64,000 bases of DNA from Septoria linicola (Eukaryota; Ascomycota; Dothideomycetes; Mycosphaerellales; Mycosphaerellaceae), in contig CP099423.1 in NCBI GenBank assembly GCA_024114885.1, positions 1,240,001 to 1,304,000 on the forward strand, in the 5' to 3' direction. Positions 1 to 9,869 of this stretch are shown in pieces; position 1 is the stretch's first letter, and each line of letters begins with the position of its first letter. The translations under genes were made by a program, and so were the position numbers. The notes beneath the pieces are model-generated. The model was not told the DNA's origin. It searched no databases and saw only the letters and a list, made by a program, of their open reading frames with translations.

Positions 1-700
1 GCATGCTGGATCAGTCGCAGCACCATCACCAAGACGAAGTGCTGTTATGTCGATATTATGCAAAATGGTTATGTCGTAGGAACAGATGCAATTCGTCTGT
101 GGTACGTGGTTGGCGAATTTGCGCGCGAAGTCTTCGCATTTGGCACGGTCGATCTCAGTAATCGCTCTAGGACGGAGCCAGTACATGGAGTTATGCTCGA
201 GAGACCGAGCTTGTTGCACATGCGCTGCAGCTCTGGGTTCAGCGAGCGTTCTCTCATCGCTTGGTGGGGTCGAGGGCGCCAGATGCAGCAAGACTGCTTG
301 CCTTCCTTACGTCGGGATCCTTTGGAATGAAGACGAAGTTGCTGTCGTGCAGCTCCTTGATAGAGCCGAATTGGGGGAATAGTCCGCAAGAGAATGCGAG
401 TGCGAGTAGCACCGCCGCAACGTCCAGTTCATATTGCGTGCCCTGAGCTGGTGGGAAAGTGAACTTCTCCTTTTCCACAACGAAGCGACCTACGTTAGGG
501 TCATTGTAGCCCTTCATGTGTTAGAAGGTGACTTTCACCGCGATGCCCTTCATATCCGTGGAGTGGAGAGACTGCACATCTTCACAGTGGAGAGTCAAGT
601 CCTTCTCGCGAAAGATGCCCTCGCCACTATCACCAAGACGGAGGCTGATATGCCAACATCCTGCGAGCCGGTCAACATCGCAAGAGTATAGTGTAAATTG
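1..700 (-). pseudogene. Degenerate DUF3435/FluG-like (tyrosine-recombinase-related) fragments
   Basis: No intact gene is present, but the minus strand has coding-like stretches broken by stops and frame changes. From about 660 to 254 one frame reads LRLGDSGEGIFREKDL, then GIAVKVTF, a stop, and HMKGYNDP followed by a hydrophobic LDVAAVLLALAFSCGLF and FVFIPKDPDVRK. The order (strand-like LRL, charged KG motif, LALAxxxGxF, then IPxxxxxRK) resembles the middle of fungal DUF3435/FluG-domain proteins, the family that includes Starship captain recombinases. A further open frame continues from about 265 to 2 after a frame change and ends in ITALRLGDG, echoing the LRLGDS of the first part. The DNA at 24-50 and 625-650 (ATCACCAAGACG core) is also similar, so a partial internal duplication is likely. 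The family assignment is by eye and uncertain; no catalytic residues are visible. Confidence 0.35.
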
Positions 701-911
701 TCTCCAAAGATAACAAAATTATCGTGGAATGATGTCAGACTCTCGAAGGAATGCATCAGCTCCAACAATGGCCGACTGAGTTTTCACTAGCTTAGCTGTC
801 GTTCCACGGTGTGGAGATGAGTGCAGTGAAAGCAATATTACCATGCCTTACCCATGACTATCTCGCTGTAGAGGGCTAGCACTTACTGACACCCGGTTCG
901 CCAACTACAAC

Positions 912-977
912 CAGCTTGGAAGAGGTCCATTTTGGCTTCGGTTTCTTCATGAATGCCTCGCGCGTTCTGCCATGTTC
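912..977 (-). pseudogene. Remnant of an enoyl-CoA hydratase C-terminus
   Basis: On the minus strand this reads EHGRTREAFMKKPKPKW followed by TSSKL. It closely parallels the last residues of the intact neighbouring hydratase (ENMAEGVKAFVEKRKPKW, then RPSKL), including the SKL tail. The nucleotide match is also clear (GAACATGGC, then GAAGCC, then TGGA). There is no stop after SKL and no recognisable upstream part, so it is a decayed fragment of a duplicated or paralogous gene lying about 150 bp beyond the functional copy. Confidence 0.6.
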
Positions 978-1132
978 GTGCCTGCCCGAGAAGCCCCTAC
1001 AATAGGCAGCTGCGCTCCGGCTAGCTTAGCTGCCATCTCAAGCTTCGAAAAGAGATGCAATGCTAGTGATGGATGCCACCTGTGATAGGGCTGAGGTGAA
1101 GGACTGCCACCTGTTCGCATTCAGTCGATCAA

Positions 1133-2037
1133 TTACAACTTTGAAGGTCTCCACTTCGGCTTCCTCTTCTCTACGAAGGCTTTCACGCCTTCAGCCATGT
1201 TCTCACCAGCCTGCAGCTTGGGCTGCCAATGCTCGAGAGCATAGACGGTTGCATCCTCTGCGCCAATACCATGCCATCCAAGCTTGATGCCTTCTCTACT
1301 TACTATCACCGCGTCCGGGCTGTTAGCAGCGATCAGCTTTGCGTACTCCACTGCAGCTTCCACCACTTCTCCTTCTTTGTCCCCGACCACTTTGTTGATC
1401 AGCCCCCACTCAAGTGCTTCTTCTGCAGAGACAACTCTTCCGGTCAAAGCCATTTCCATTGCCCTCGGCTTGCCAATTGTTCTGACGATCCGTGGCAGAG
1501 CTCCAGCTGCGGCGACCACGCCTACCTTGACTTCAGGCAGCGCGAAGGTGGCCTTACGTGAAGCGACGACGAGGTCACAGTTTACAATCATCTCGCAACC
1601 TCCTCCGAAGCAAATGCCGTTCACTGCAGCAATGACCGGCTTCTTCCCACTCCTTCTCGATAGCCCGCCGAAGCCCATGCCACTGATCGCTTTGGGCGTG
1701 TTCTTCGTGTTCAGCTTGTTCCATTCTGGATGATAGATATCAGCTCGTGCTCTTCATGTCTCCCTACCTTCCCTTGCTTGTCCCTACCTTTCAAGTCTGC
1801 ACCAGCACAGAACGCTCTGCCTGTACCAGTGATTATGCCTACAGTGAAAGCCGGCTCATCATCGAGCCACAACCATATCCTCTCCAGCTCTTCCGTGAAC
1901 TCTGCATTGATACAGTTCAAGTCCTTGGGTTTGTTCAAGTGTACGAGCAGAACGCCAGGCGCGGGATACGAGATGATGGAGTTCTTGGTTGGCGGCTCAG
2001 GATGTATGAGCTTTGGCTTGCGGTTGGTGGGTGCCAT
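1133..2037 (-). CDS. Enoyl-CoA hydratase/isomerase (crotonase) family protein, peroxisomal
   Basis: Two exons, 2037-1788 and 1725-1133, encode 280 aa; the 62-nt intron (1726-1787) has a CTGAT branch-like site and CAG acceptor. Splicing restores the crotonase oxyanion motif AGADLKE near residue 80. The second oxyanion motif, GICFGGGCE, lies at residues 120-128. The protein ends in SKL, a canonical PTS1 signal, so peroxisomal import is expected. Crotonases hydrate or isomerise enoyl-CoA thioesters in beta-oxidation or amino-acid catabolism, and related fungal members occur in secondary-metabolite clusters. The usual PGxGG segment after the second catalytic Glu position is replaced by AAAGAL, so the exact substrate and even hydratase activity are open. 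No metabolic partners are adjacent. Confidence 0.88.
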
Positions 2038-2636
2038 CTTTGCAAGGGAGAGTATCTATCCTTCGTCAACCAGAAGACTAGGCAATGAATTGTCAACTTG
2101 CTCAACAGAAGTGTCAGTCGAGAACACGACCTGTTCGAGCACGATGAGCTTCCATCGTGGGGACGTGTCGGCCATCAACCGAGGCTGGATAATGTTCCCT
2201 GCTTTCACTACTTATGCTGCTGCAATCTCCGGGCAATTGGCCTGACAGCAAAAACACCATCCCAAGACTTGGATCAAGTCTGACTCCCGACGATGCCATT
2301 ATCAATTCCGAGGATGAAGGCACGCGTGTCACCCAGGACAATTGCGAAGCTTAGGCCAAGAGCATCCGGACAGGGACAAACTGGGCTTCAGGGTATCTAG
2401 AGAGCATCGATCATGAAGCGATTTCTGCCTATGGTTATACTCCTTTCCGCGGACGACAGAGTCTCTTCCTCTGCGCCAGGACTCAGAAACGTCGAGGACC
2501 AACTCTGAGTAGTTCTGTGGTCGAGAATGCCCCCGGAACTATCCGCGTCAGGCTCTATTTACGCCGCAGGATCGCCACGAGCATGATTCACCCAATCATA
2601 CCAATTGACCACACCCATCTTCAGATGTGTACCGTG
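2038..2636. other. Intergenic region between hydratase and tRNA-Asn
   Basis: Short open frames only, none with recognisable content. It should contain the promoter of the hydratase gene on the minus strand. Confidence 0.5.
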
Positions 2637-2750
2637 TCCTCCGTGGCGCAATTGGCTAGCGCGTACGACTGTTATCAGTGCTCAGATCAGTTCCAACTGT
2701 CTGAACAATGTGCGATCGTGAGGTTGACAGTTCAAGCCTGTCCGGGGGAA
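2637..2750 (+). tRNA. tRNA-Asn (GTT) with a 40-nt intron
   Basis: A full cloverleaf can be folded by hand. The acceptor stem TCCTCCG/CGGGGGA pairs at all seven positions (one G-U). The D arm has GCGC/GCGC around AATTGGCTA. The anticodon stem TACGA pairs with TCGTG, and the T arm is GACAG-TTCAAGC-CTGTC. The anticodon loop starts CTGTTA, giving anticodon GTT with A37. A 40-nt insertion at 2675-2714 lies exactly after position 37, the canonical position of nuclear tRNA introns. The discriminator is A, and a run of eight T (with one leading A) follows within a few bases, as expected for a Pol III terminator. Confidence 0.9.
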
Positions 2751-3211
2751 CATTTTTTTGCGCCTGTGCAACATATACACTAAGCCCTGATGGTTCTGCA
2801 AGTTTTCTACATGTCCCGCGTGTGTTGCTTGTTGGAGAACGCTTTTTGCTGGAAGAGTGGGTCCGCCAAGCCTTTTGCAAGTGAAGTCGCAAGCAAATCA
2901 ATAAATTGATGGGACGACGTCAATATGTTCACTTGCCTGATACACAACTCCTCAAGATATCGGCAAATTGCCTGCACACTGCTTTTGTGGAGCTGATCTC
3001 CTGAACTACCTGATTGACTGTCTGTAGCACGAATACGACCATCTATGCTTCACAGCAATAAGGTGCCGCACCGCAGTGTCACGATAGTAACTACGACAGA
3101 TCGGCCAAGGAGAGTCATCACCGAAAATTATCATGTTCAGGTTTCTGAGACTGCTACTTATCTGTTACGTCTATGATAAGCACTCTTCGACCCGTTCTGT
3201 AATTTTGCTTC
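2751..3211. other. Intergenic region
   Basis: No gene seen between the tRNA and the 3' end of the histidine kinase gene. Confidence 0.5.
2753..2759 (+). terminator. Pol III T-run terminator after tRNA-Asn
   Basis: An uninterrupted T run begins three bases after the tRNA discriminator base, the usual RNA polymerase III stop. Confidence 0.7.
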
Positions 3212-6200
3212 TTACTGACCAATCATATCTGTCTCCCAGTCCTTGAACATCTGCTGTATGTCCGCGAATCTGACGGGCTTCGTCAGGAACAGATCAACCC
3301 CACTACTGTATGCTTCTTGTCTGGCTTGCGGAGATGCGAGTGCAGTCAGGGCCACGATCATTGCCGGCTTGAGCCCTGCCGACCGCTCGTAAGCTCGTAT
3401 ACGCCTCGTAGATTCTAGACCGTCCATGACCGGCATCGTTATGTCCATGAAGATAATGGGAATGGGTAGTTTGGCTGTAGAAGGCTGACTCGAACCAAGT
3501 TGAGGGCTCATAGGTGTGGTGGGTTCCTCTAAGGCGTCCCCTTGGGACCGCGATGCCTGGTATGCCTCCACGGCTTCCAGTCCATTGGTAGCGCCACATT
3601 GCTGTTTACCGAGCCTAGTCATGTACCGCTCGAGAATGGTGAGATTGACCGCATTATCGTCCACAATCAGAACAGACGAATCAGAGGTAGACATTGGGGG
3701 TCTCGTGGATCGGGGGCCTTGAAGCCTTTGGGATTGACTTTCTGTGACGGGACCCTCTGCATCTGTCATGTCGACGTCGCTTGGAGTTGCGCTACTAATG
3801 GCCGATTCGGGCGCTCCTGCTCTATCCCGACGAGGCGACAAGCCCATCGTTTGTGGCCGGAGCACAGATGGAGACTTTCCAAGGCACGAATTTAGCGCCC
3901 TTAGCAGCTGCCTTGATCCTATAGGCTGTGGCATCACGGTTGCTTGTGATTGCGACATGGCTCTTGTGATTAATGAAGATGTCGCCCTAGATGAAGACAC
4001 GGAATCGCAGAGAATAATGCACGGTCCACTCTGGAAGACTTCTTGTGGGTCGGCGTCGGAATTCGCTGCTGCAATGGCACGACGTTCTGTGACAATAAAC
4101 ACGTCCGGCTTTGCATTTGAGGACTCGTCCGGACTCAAGGGCTGGAGTTTCAAGTATCGGCACATGTGCTCGACCGATTGTCGTAGCATATCGGTAGCCT
4201 CCATGGAACGAGGTTGCTGATCTTCAATCGACTCGAACCCAACGAGCGCGAAACTCAATCCTTGTACTTTAGCGGCATCGTCGCTGTCCAGGAAACCCGC
4301 GTCTGGAATGGGTCCTGGCGCAAGTGGAAGTCTGATCGCAATTGAAGTGCCAACATCCTTTGTACTCTTCACATCAATCGTTCCGTGCATTTCTTCAACC
4401 AGAGTTCGCACCAGGCTGAGGCCAAGTCCCGTACCTTAAACAAGTCGCAAGGTCAGCAGTTGACTCGTGTCTATCTATTTTGTGCTCTCCTACCTGTAGC
4501 ATGTGGATCTTCTTGATGGAATGCCTGCCACAGGCCTGTGTCCAGGAACTCTTGGGACAAGCCACGTCCAGAATCTGTACAGTCAATCTCGACCATGGCG
4601 TTTCTGCCCTTTTGCGGACTCCTGGAAATTTTGATAGCGATCTTGAAGTAGCCACCGTTGTCAGTGTATTTAACAGCATTAGTTGTGATATTTTGCAGTA
4701 TCCTGCGATAGGCACCTGCATTGATGTGAAAGTTCCAGCCAGAGGGGGGCAGGTTCGCTACGTCCAGATCGAGTATGACCTTCGAAGTTTGATCATTGAC
4801 CATTGAGGGAGCCGCCTGGTCTTTGGGCTTGCTGCGACTTGCTGGTTGGGGTGTCTGCCATAGTGTGGAGTCCAATACTTCCTCAGCTAGTACGGCGAGG
4901 TCGTGCACAGGTTCGGACGATGTTGCAGAGCCTCGTGCATGGCGTGAGCGAGCTGACCTTCGCTTTTTGTTGGAAGAGCTGCCGTTTGCGTGATCGAGCA
5001 GATTGTTGATGATATCGAGAAGTGATCGACCGCACGTGTCGATCACCTGGAGTATTTGCGATCGAGATTCGGCATCGTTGTTGTCCGCATCGTCCTGCAA
5101 GAACTCGACGCCCCCTAATATACCATGTAGTGGACTCCGAAGTTCGTGACTGATGCTTGAGATCTGGAAAGCCATCAGCAGAGTATAAGTCAACACATCA
5201 ATTTCACCTACAAAATTTGTTTTTGTACGAGCCTCCGCCTGATAATCCTGTCTGCCGACTTCTGCCATGAGGATATCACAGAACGCACCCAGGTAATTCA
5301 GATCGTCCTGGAAAGAAAAGAGGCGTGTCGAATCATAACTCCATATCACTGCGCCTGCGAGATTTCGTGCCCTTTGCGAGTCATACATGGGCATGATGGC
5401 TAGTGACTTGATGCCAGGGAATATCGCCAGTAGCTTCGTTGAATCTGATCGTGCAAATCTCTTGCGCTTCGCGGTTGCTTCTGCATCCACTGCACGTGGA
5501 GTCAACATTCTTGGGACACCAGACTCGCTAGTATCGGTGTGCTCGTCGGACGAGGAGATCAGCCCCTCACCGTCATAATTGAAGATCTTTCCGTACGCAT
5601 ATCGCCGCTGTAGCGAACGTAAGAACTTTTCTGGAACTTCTTGGTGGGTAACGTCCTTGGTGCCATCATCAGATTCTTGGTAAGCCGCGCCCAGATATCT
5701 GCAAGCCTTGAGATGCGGCTGAGAAGCAGTGTGCTCGGTCTCTTCGGTTCGTACGGTGTCTGTGCCGCTGATAGACTCCTTGTGAGACCCACCAGGCGAG
5801 CTGCCAGAGCTTCCCTCGCCATGCTGGTGACTCTTCAAAGAACGAAACTGTCCGGCAGATGCATCCAAGAACAGTACACCGGCCATGTCCATGGCCTGTT
5901 GTATCAGCTTCGCTGCTCGTTGAAACGCTTGCCCAATGTTTCCTGAAATGGCATCTTCCTGTAGCTCAGTGGCCGACGGCTGACGCAAGCGCACAGAAGT
6001 GCTCCTGCGATCCACTTCCGGTCCAGGACTTTCGCCCAATACTTGTGAGGGACGCGTTGCATCATGCGGAGTCTCCTTTGTTGAGCGAGTGGAGCTACGA
6101 CGCTTAGACTGTGATCTCTGAGGCAATGAATAATTCTGGGTGACCCCCCGGTTCCCGAACGCTCGCTCGGCGTTGCTGCCTGCGCCAAACGCATTCGTGC

Positions 6201-7045
6201 GATCTGAGCCGCCTTGGTCACCGATGGAGGTTCCAACGCGCTGACTTTCGTTGACACTCTCCCTCTCCTTGAATATAGTGTCTTTGCCTTCCATAAACCG
6301 GGACAACCCCCTTACCAATCGAACTCCACGCCGATGCACAATCTGTACACGGGCCAATTCAAGATGAGACATCACACTGGTTGCGACATCCCGAAGAAAG
6401 CGCATCTCCATTCGCGTCACGCCTTGGATTCTTGTCTGGTCATCCAACACGGCCAACGTACCTATAGCATAGCCCAATGGGGTGATCAGAGGCACGCCAA
6501 TGTAGGATCTCACAAATGGCTGGGCGGAGACGTGTGGATGAGATGCATATCGTGGATCACCCAGGAGGTCCGGGATGCAGAGGGCTGCATCTTCACCATC
6601 TGACTCAAGCTTTGTGCGCAACTTGCGCGCCAGTCTGATTGTTTCGTCAGTCCAGTCATTGGTCCGAGGAAGGATCGTGGTGCCGAAGAACATAGCATCT
6701 CCATCTTCGTGGTCGGCATCTCTCTGAGGCTGAGCGTAGGAGTGGCTTCTGCGAGAATGTACTGTGACGATTTGTCAAGCAGCGAAATGAGCACTCGCTT
6801 TGCGTTCAATCGCGACGCGACGAGTTGCGCAAACGCCGTCAAAGGTACATCTGTAGAAGATGCTATAGAACGCCCAGGCCCAGCGGTATGAATGCCAAGC
6901 ACTGACTCCGCATACCTAGCATGTAGGTCAGCAGTCTGAGAAGTTAGTGGACGCGAGACGTGGTGAGCGCCAGGACTCACCTCCGAAACTCACGTTCACG
7001 CCTGCTGCCTGAGCCAGGAGACGATTGCTCGGACAAATCGGCCAT
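3212..7045 (-). CDS. Hybrid sensor histidine kinase with N-terminal GAF domain
   Basis: Four exons: 7045-6981, 6915-5212, 5163-4494 and 4434-3212 (introns of 65, 48 and 59 nt). Domains in order: a GAF-like sensor (about residues 40-190, with QYILAEATPTLSL and YIGVPL), a long variable linker, HisKA with the H-box SHELRSPLHG (phosphorylated His near 596), an HATPase with N-box NITTNAVKYT and DSGRGL plus GTGLGLSLV, and a C-terminal receiver. The receiver has VLIVDDN, the phospho-acceptor in FMDITMPVMDG (Asp about 1144) and LTKPV (Lys about 1199). Such kinases feed His-Asp phosphorelays via a Ypd1-type phosphotransfer protein; the signal is unknown. Frame is lost inside the GAF domain near 6719-6727 and one added base restores it, giving exactly 1220 aa. 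The start MADLSEQ at 7045 is preferred, because the spliced REREFRRYAES context fits this kinase type; an upstream in-frame Met lies at 7168. Confidence 0.88.
5164..5211 (-). other. 48-nt intron without stop, length divisible by three
   Basis: GTAGGTG donor, CTGAT branch-like site and CAG acceptor interrupt the histidine kinase immediately before the H-box. The intron contains no stop and is 16 codons long, so retention would insert residues directly before ISSISHELR rather than break the protein. Splicing gives the family-typical NF-ISSISHELR junction. Confidence 0.75.
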
Positions 7046-7574
7046 ACGTCGATCTGGCCCGATCGAAAGGGCGCGTGTCAGTCTGGACGCTGACAGACAC
7101 GAAGCGTGATGTTTGTGTACCTCGAGAGACACCACCTCCAAACCAGTCCTGCAGGATGTGCACAGCAAGCCAAGCTGCAGCTTTCTTTGGGGAGAGAAAG
7201 TCTAGAAGCCAACAAAGGACCCCGGGTAAGAGATGCCCACCGCCGCCAAAATGCTCAAGGAACCGCTCGATTGTAGGAGCCTGCAACGACAGATCGCTAT
7301 GTAGTCCGGACCGCACGATGCAACGAACTCCTCTGCAACTGCTTTGCCGCTTCGAGAAAATGTGAGCAAGAGTACGTTAGAAGAACTTTCCACAACAATG
7401 TTCAACAGTGTAGCAGCGCGCCACATCGCCAACGGACTCTCTTTCTTGATCACGTGTAGGTTCGCGGGATTGCCCATCCAATCACGAACCGTAACACCTA
7501 GAAACTGTGAAAGCATGGCATAACTCTCGAAGTGCAAAAAGCGAGAATTCTTGGGAATCTAACCCACGACTTTC

Positions 7575-7675
7575 TGGACAAGCAGTGAATTGAACACTGG
7601 ACCACCTCTAATCATACATACTGGGCTACAGTATCGTGCTAAAGAGGTATCATACCACTAGACCACACTTTGGCC
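7575..7675 (-). pseudogene. Degenerate tRNA-like sequence with intron-like insert
   Basis: On the minus strand there is a D-arm-like TGGTCTAGTGGTATGAT (the tRNA A-box pattern). An anticodon-stem pair CCTCT/AGAGG encloses TTAGCA plus an intron-like insert. A perfect T arm CAGTG-TTCAATT-CACTG follows, then CTTGTCC and A. The 3' acceptor strand needs GGACAAG, but the 5' end reads GGCCAAA or GCCAAAG, pairing at only four or five of seven positions with extra bases before the D arm. The loop would give anticodon AGC. I read this as a decayed tRNA gene rather than a functional one. Confidence 0.45.
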
Positions 7676-9595
7676 GACGTTAGCATGAATCAGTGAAACT
7701 CTGAACTCGGATGGACTCACTGCCCTGTGATTGGATAGAAATCGTGCTCTCTTCCATAATATAATGCTGTACAAGCTTATCCTCTTGCTGCCCAAAGCTA
7801 CAGGAAGACGCACAGCTATACATTGAGATGGGTTCTCCAGAGATGGCTCTACGTATTGATCATTGCATGACAAACGGACTTGGCCACGGACGGGCTCGCG
7901 GATGATCGCATACACCACTTGATTGGCACACCAGTCTGCTGCCCGCACCTGTTTCGATCACTCGTCATATTTTGGCCCGGGAGTCTTCGCTTGGTCTTGA
8001 CTTGTGAAGTCGGCATCTGGCGGTCTTGAGACGTGCCTTCTACAGTTGACTTGATGCTGGGATGTTTGTGCCCATACATAAAGTGCCCTTCCCTAAGAGG
8101 TCAGCCTTAACACCAGCATTGGGCAAAAGTAGCTTGATCTCTTAAAGCGTCCTGAAACTCCTATGTGACAGGCTGTTTGTTATTCACGATCTGCTCACAA
8201 TGGGACACTGATACAGCGAATAGTCTTGGCCTCTTATATCCGACCTTGCTCCGTTCAGTACAGAGTAGGCCGTCCCTCAAAAATGCTCCGAAGTATGAGA
8301 TGTTGTGTGCGCAGATCAGCACACAAATATGATCAGCTTCCTAGTCAAGCCAAACATCATTGATCGAGCTTTGCTCTCGGCAGCGACTACGATTACAGTG
8401 GTGAACGACCTCGAACGCTGAAGTCGCATTGATATTCTTACATGATCAATGTGCGACCTACTATACGTCCTTGGTCCTCACGACTACTGACCCAAGTAGC
8501 ACAATTGAAGCGGAGCGAAGCGTAATGATCACAAAGCCGCACTGCCTAGTGCGAAGGATGTTTTGAATAGCTGGACTTTACCAAGCTTCGTTCTCGAGCT
8601 TGATGCATCGCGGGATCCTCTGCAGACATTGTAGTTGACGGATCGTAAGGGAGGTCCTTCGACGAAAACTTAGAGACGTGTTTTGCATTGCTGAGGTTGC
8701 TAGCCGTCGACGCCTCTCTCCCTAGCTTCTACGAAGTGCGAAGCACATCGCAAGCACTCCTCTCGCAGTCAAACTACGTTGGAGCCCGCAGATGGCGCTG
8801 TGCCCCGTCGGAACAGCTCAGATACGTCTGTGAACTTCACAGGTCGTTGTTGGAAACCTTTCGAGACGGGTCGGATTTGGGGAAATCGATTAATTCAGAC
8901 AATCGAAGATTGTGTCTCCATATTGTGACCAAGCGGTTGGATACTCCTCAAACGATTGAAATGAAGCACAATCAATCGATCGAGCTATATGATTGCTCAC
9001 TGCAAGAGCTTCATGCCATGTCGTCGCCGTCCCAGCAATAAATGCAGCCAACCCTAAGGACTACTCACAGTCACAGCCAAGCTGCTCCGTCGAATCCGTG
9101 ACTCCAACGCCGGTTCTACTTGTTGGCGCTCATATTGATGTCGCTCCAAGAATCGAGTGCCGCAGCGTGGACGGACCAAACAGAGACAATCGCCCAAGTA
9201 AGGAGGCGCGACGCCATCTAGCCACCCGCTCTCGACTTCTCGGCCACGTCTTACCCCTCCAGGTGGTCTCTAACATGTCGGCCAGATGCTGCTATGACAG
9301 TGCCACAGAGTCCAAGCGCCGGTCAGAGGTACCTGCACAAAAGGCAATCGCGGTCAGCATGGAACAAATTCGTAGGCTGGACAAATTGCTCGTGCCTGCA
9401 ATTGGAAGTCTGATGTTGAGTGACGAGAGAATGGAGGTGCTGCTGCTATCAGATTTATAGACATCCTCAGCTTCGGAAGGGATTGCTACGTGCATGGTCA
9501 TAAGCGACTAGATCATTTGCAAATTCGCACCGTGATTCAGAGAGCACTCATGGTTTTACTTGATCATATGATCGCATCACCTGGTGGCGAGGCAA

Positions 9596-9680
9596 TGACA
9601 AACGTTGTGTCGTCGCGTCGGTTCATGGGCCTGCTCCCCTGTGTCGCGGTGGGCAGTTGCCCATGAGGTAACGTTTGTCA
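9596..9680. repeat. 85-bp imperfect palindrome with perfect 11-bp ends
   Basis: TGACAAACGTT at 9596-9606 is exactly inverted at 9670-9680. Inside, TTCATGGGC pairs with GCCCATGA, and the centre (CTGCTCCCC / GGTGGGCAG) also pairs around a short loop. The element could be a miniature inverted-repeat relic or a structured RNA. It lies in the long gap downstream of sorting nexin 4. Confidence 0.65.
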
Positions 9681-9869
9681 AGTCTGGATCGCTCCACAGT
9701 CGCACTGCAGCAAACAGCAACGCACGCACGTGCTAGATTCGTCAGCCTTCAGCAAGGTATTCAACAATGTCCCCAGCCCAGGGGCTCCCGACATCAACTG
9801 ATCTCTTCCATTCTCGGACATGCAGCATGTAAACATTACTCAATACCGTACAACGCGTGATGCTCTCGT

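Larger units (their letters stand above)
7046..9869. other. Gene-poor region
   Basis: About 2.8 kb without a convincing gene. Open frames of 60-155 codons exist on both strands (for example 8688-9041 and 8993-9460 on the plus strand) but show no known motif and overlap one another. Two structured items are listed separately: the tRNA-like sequence at 7575-7675 and the palindrome at 9596-9680. The segment from 7045 upward should hold the histidine kinase promoter. Confidence 0.5.

Noticed and set aside
8688..9460. Two overlapping plus-strand frames (117 and 155 codons)
   Set aside because: No known motif, cannot be joined by plausible splice sites, and no stop-free conservation evidence is available.
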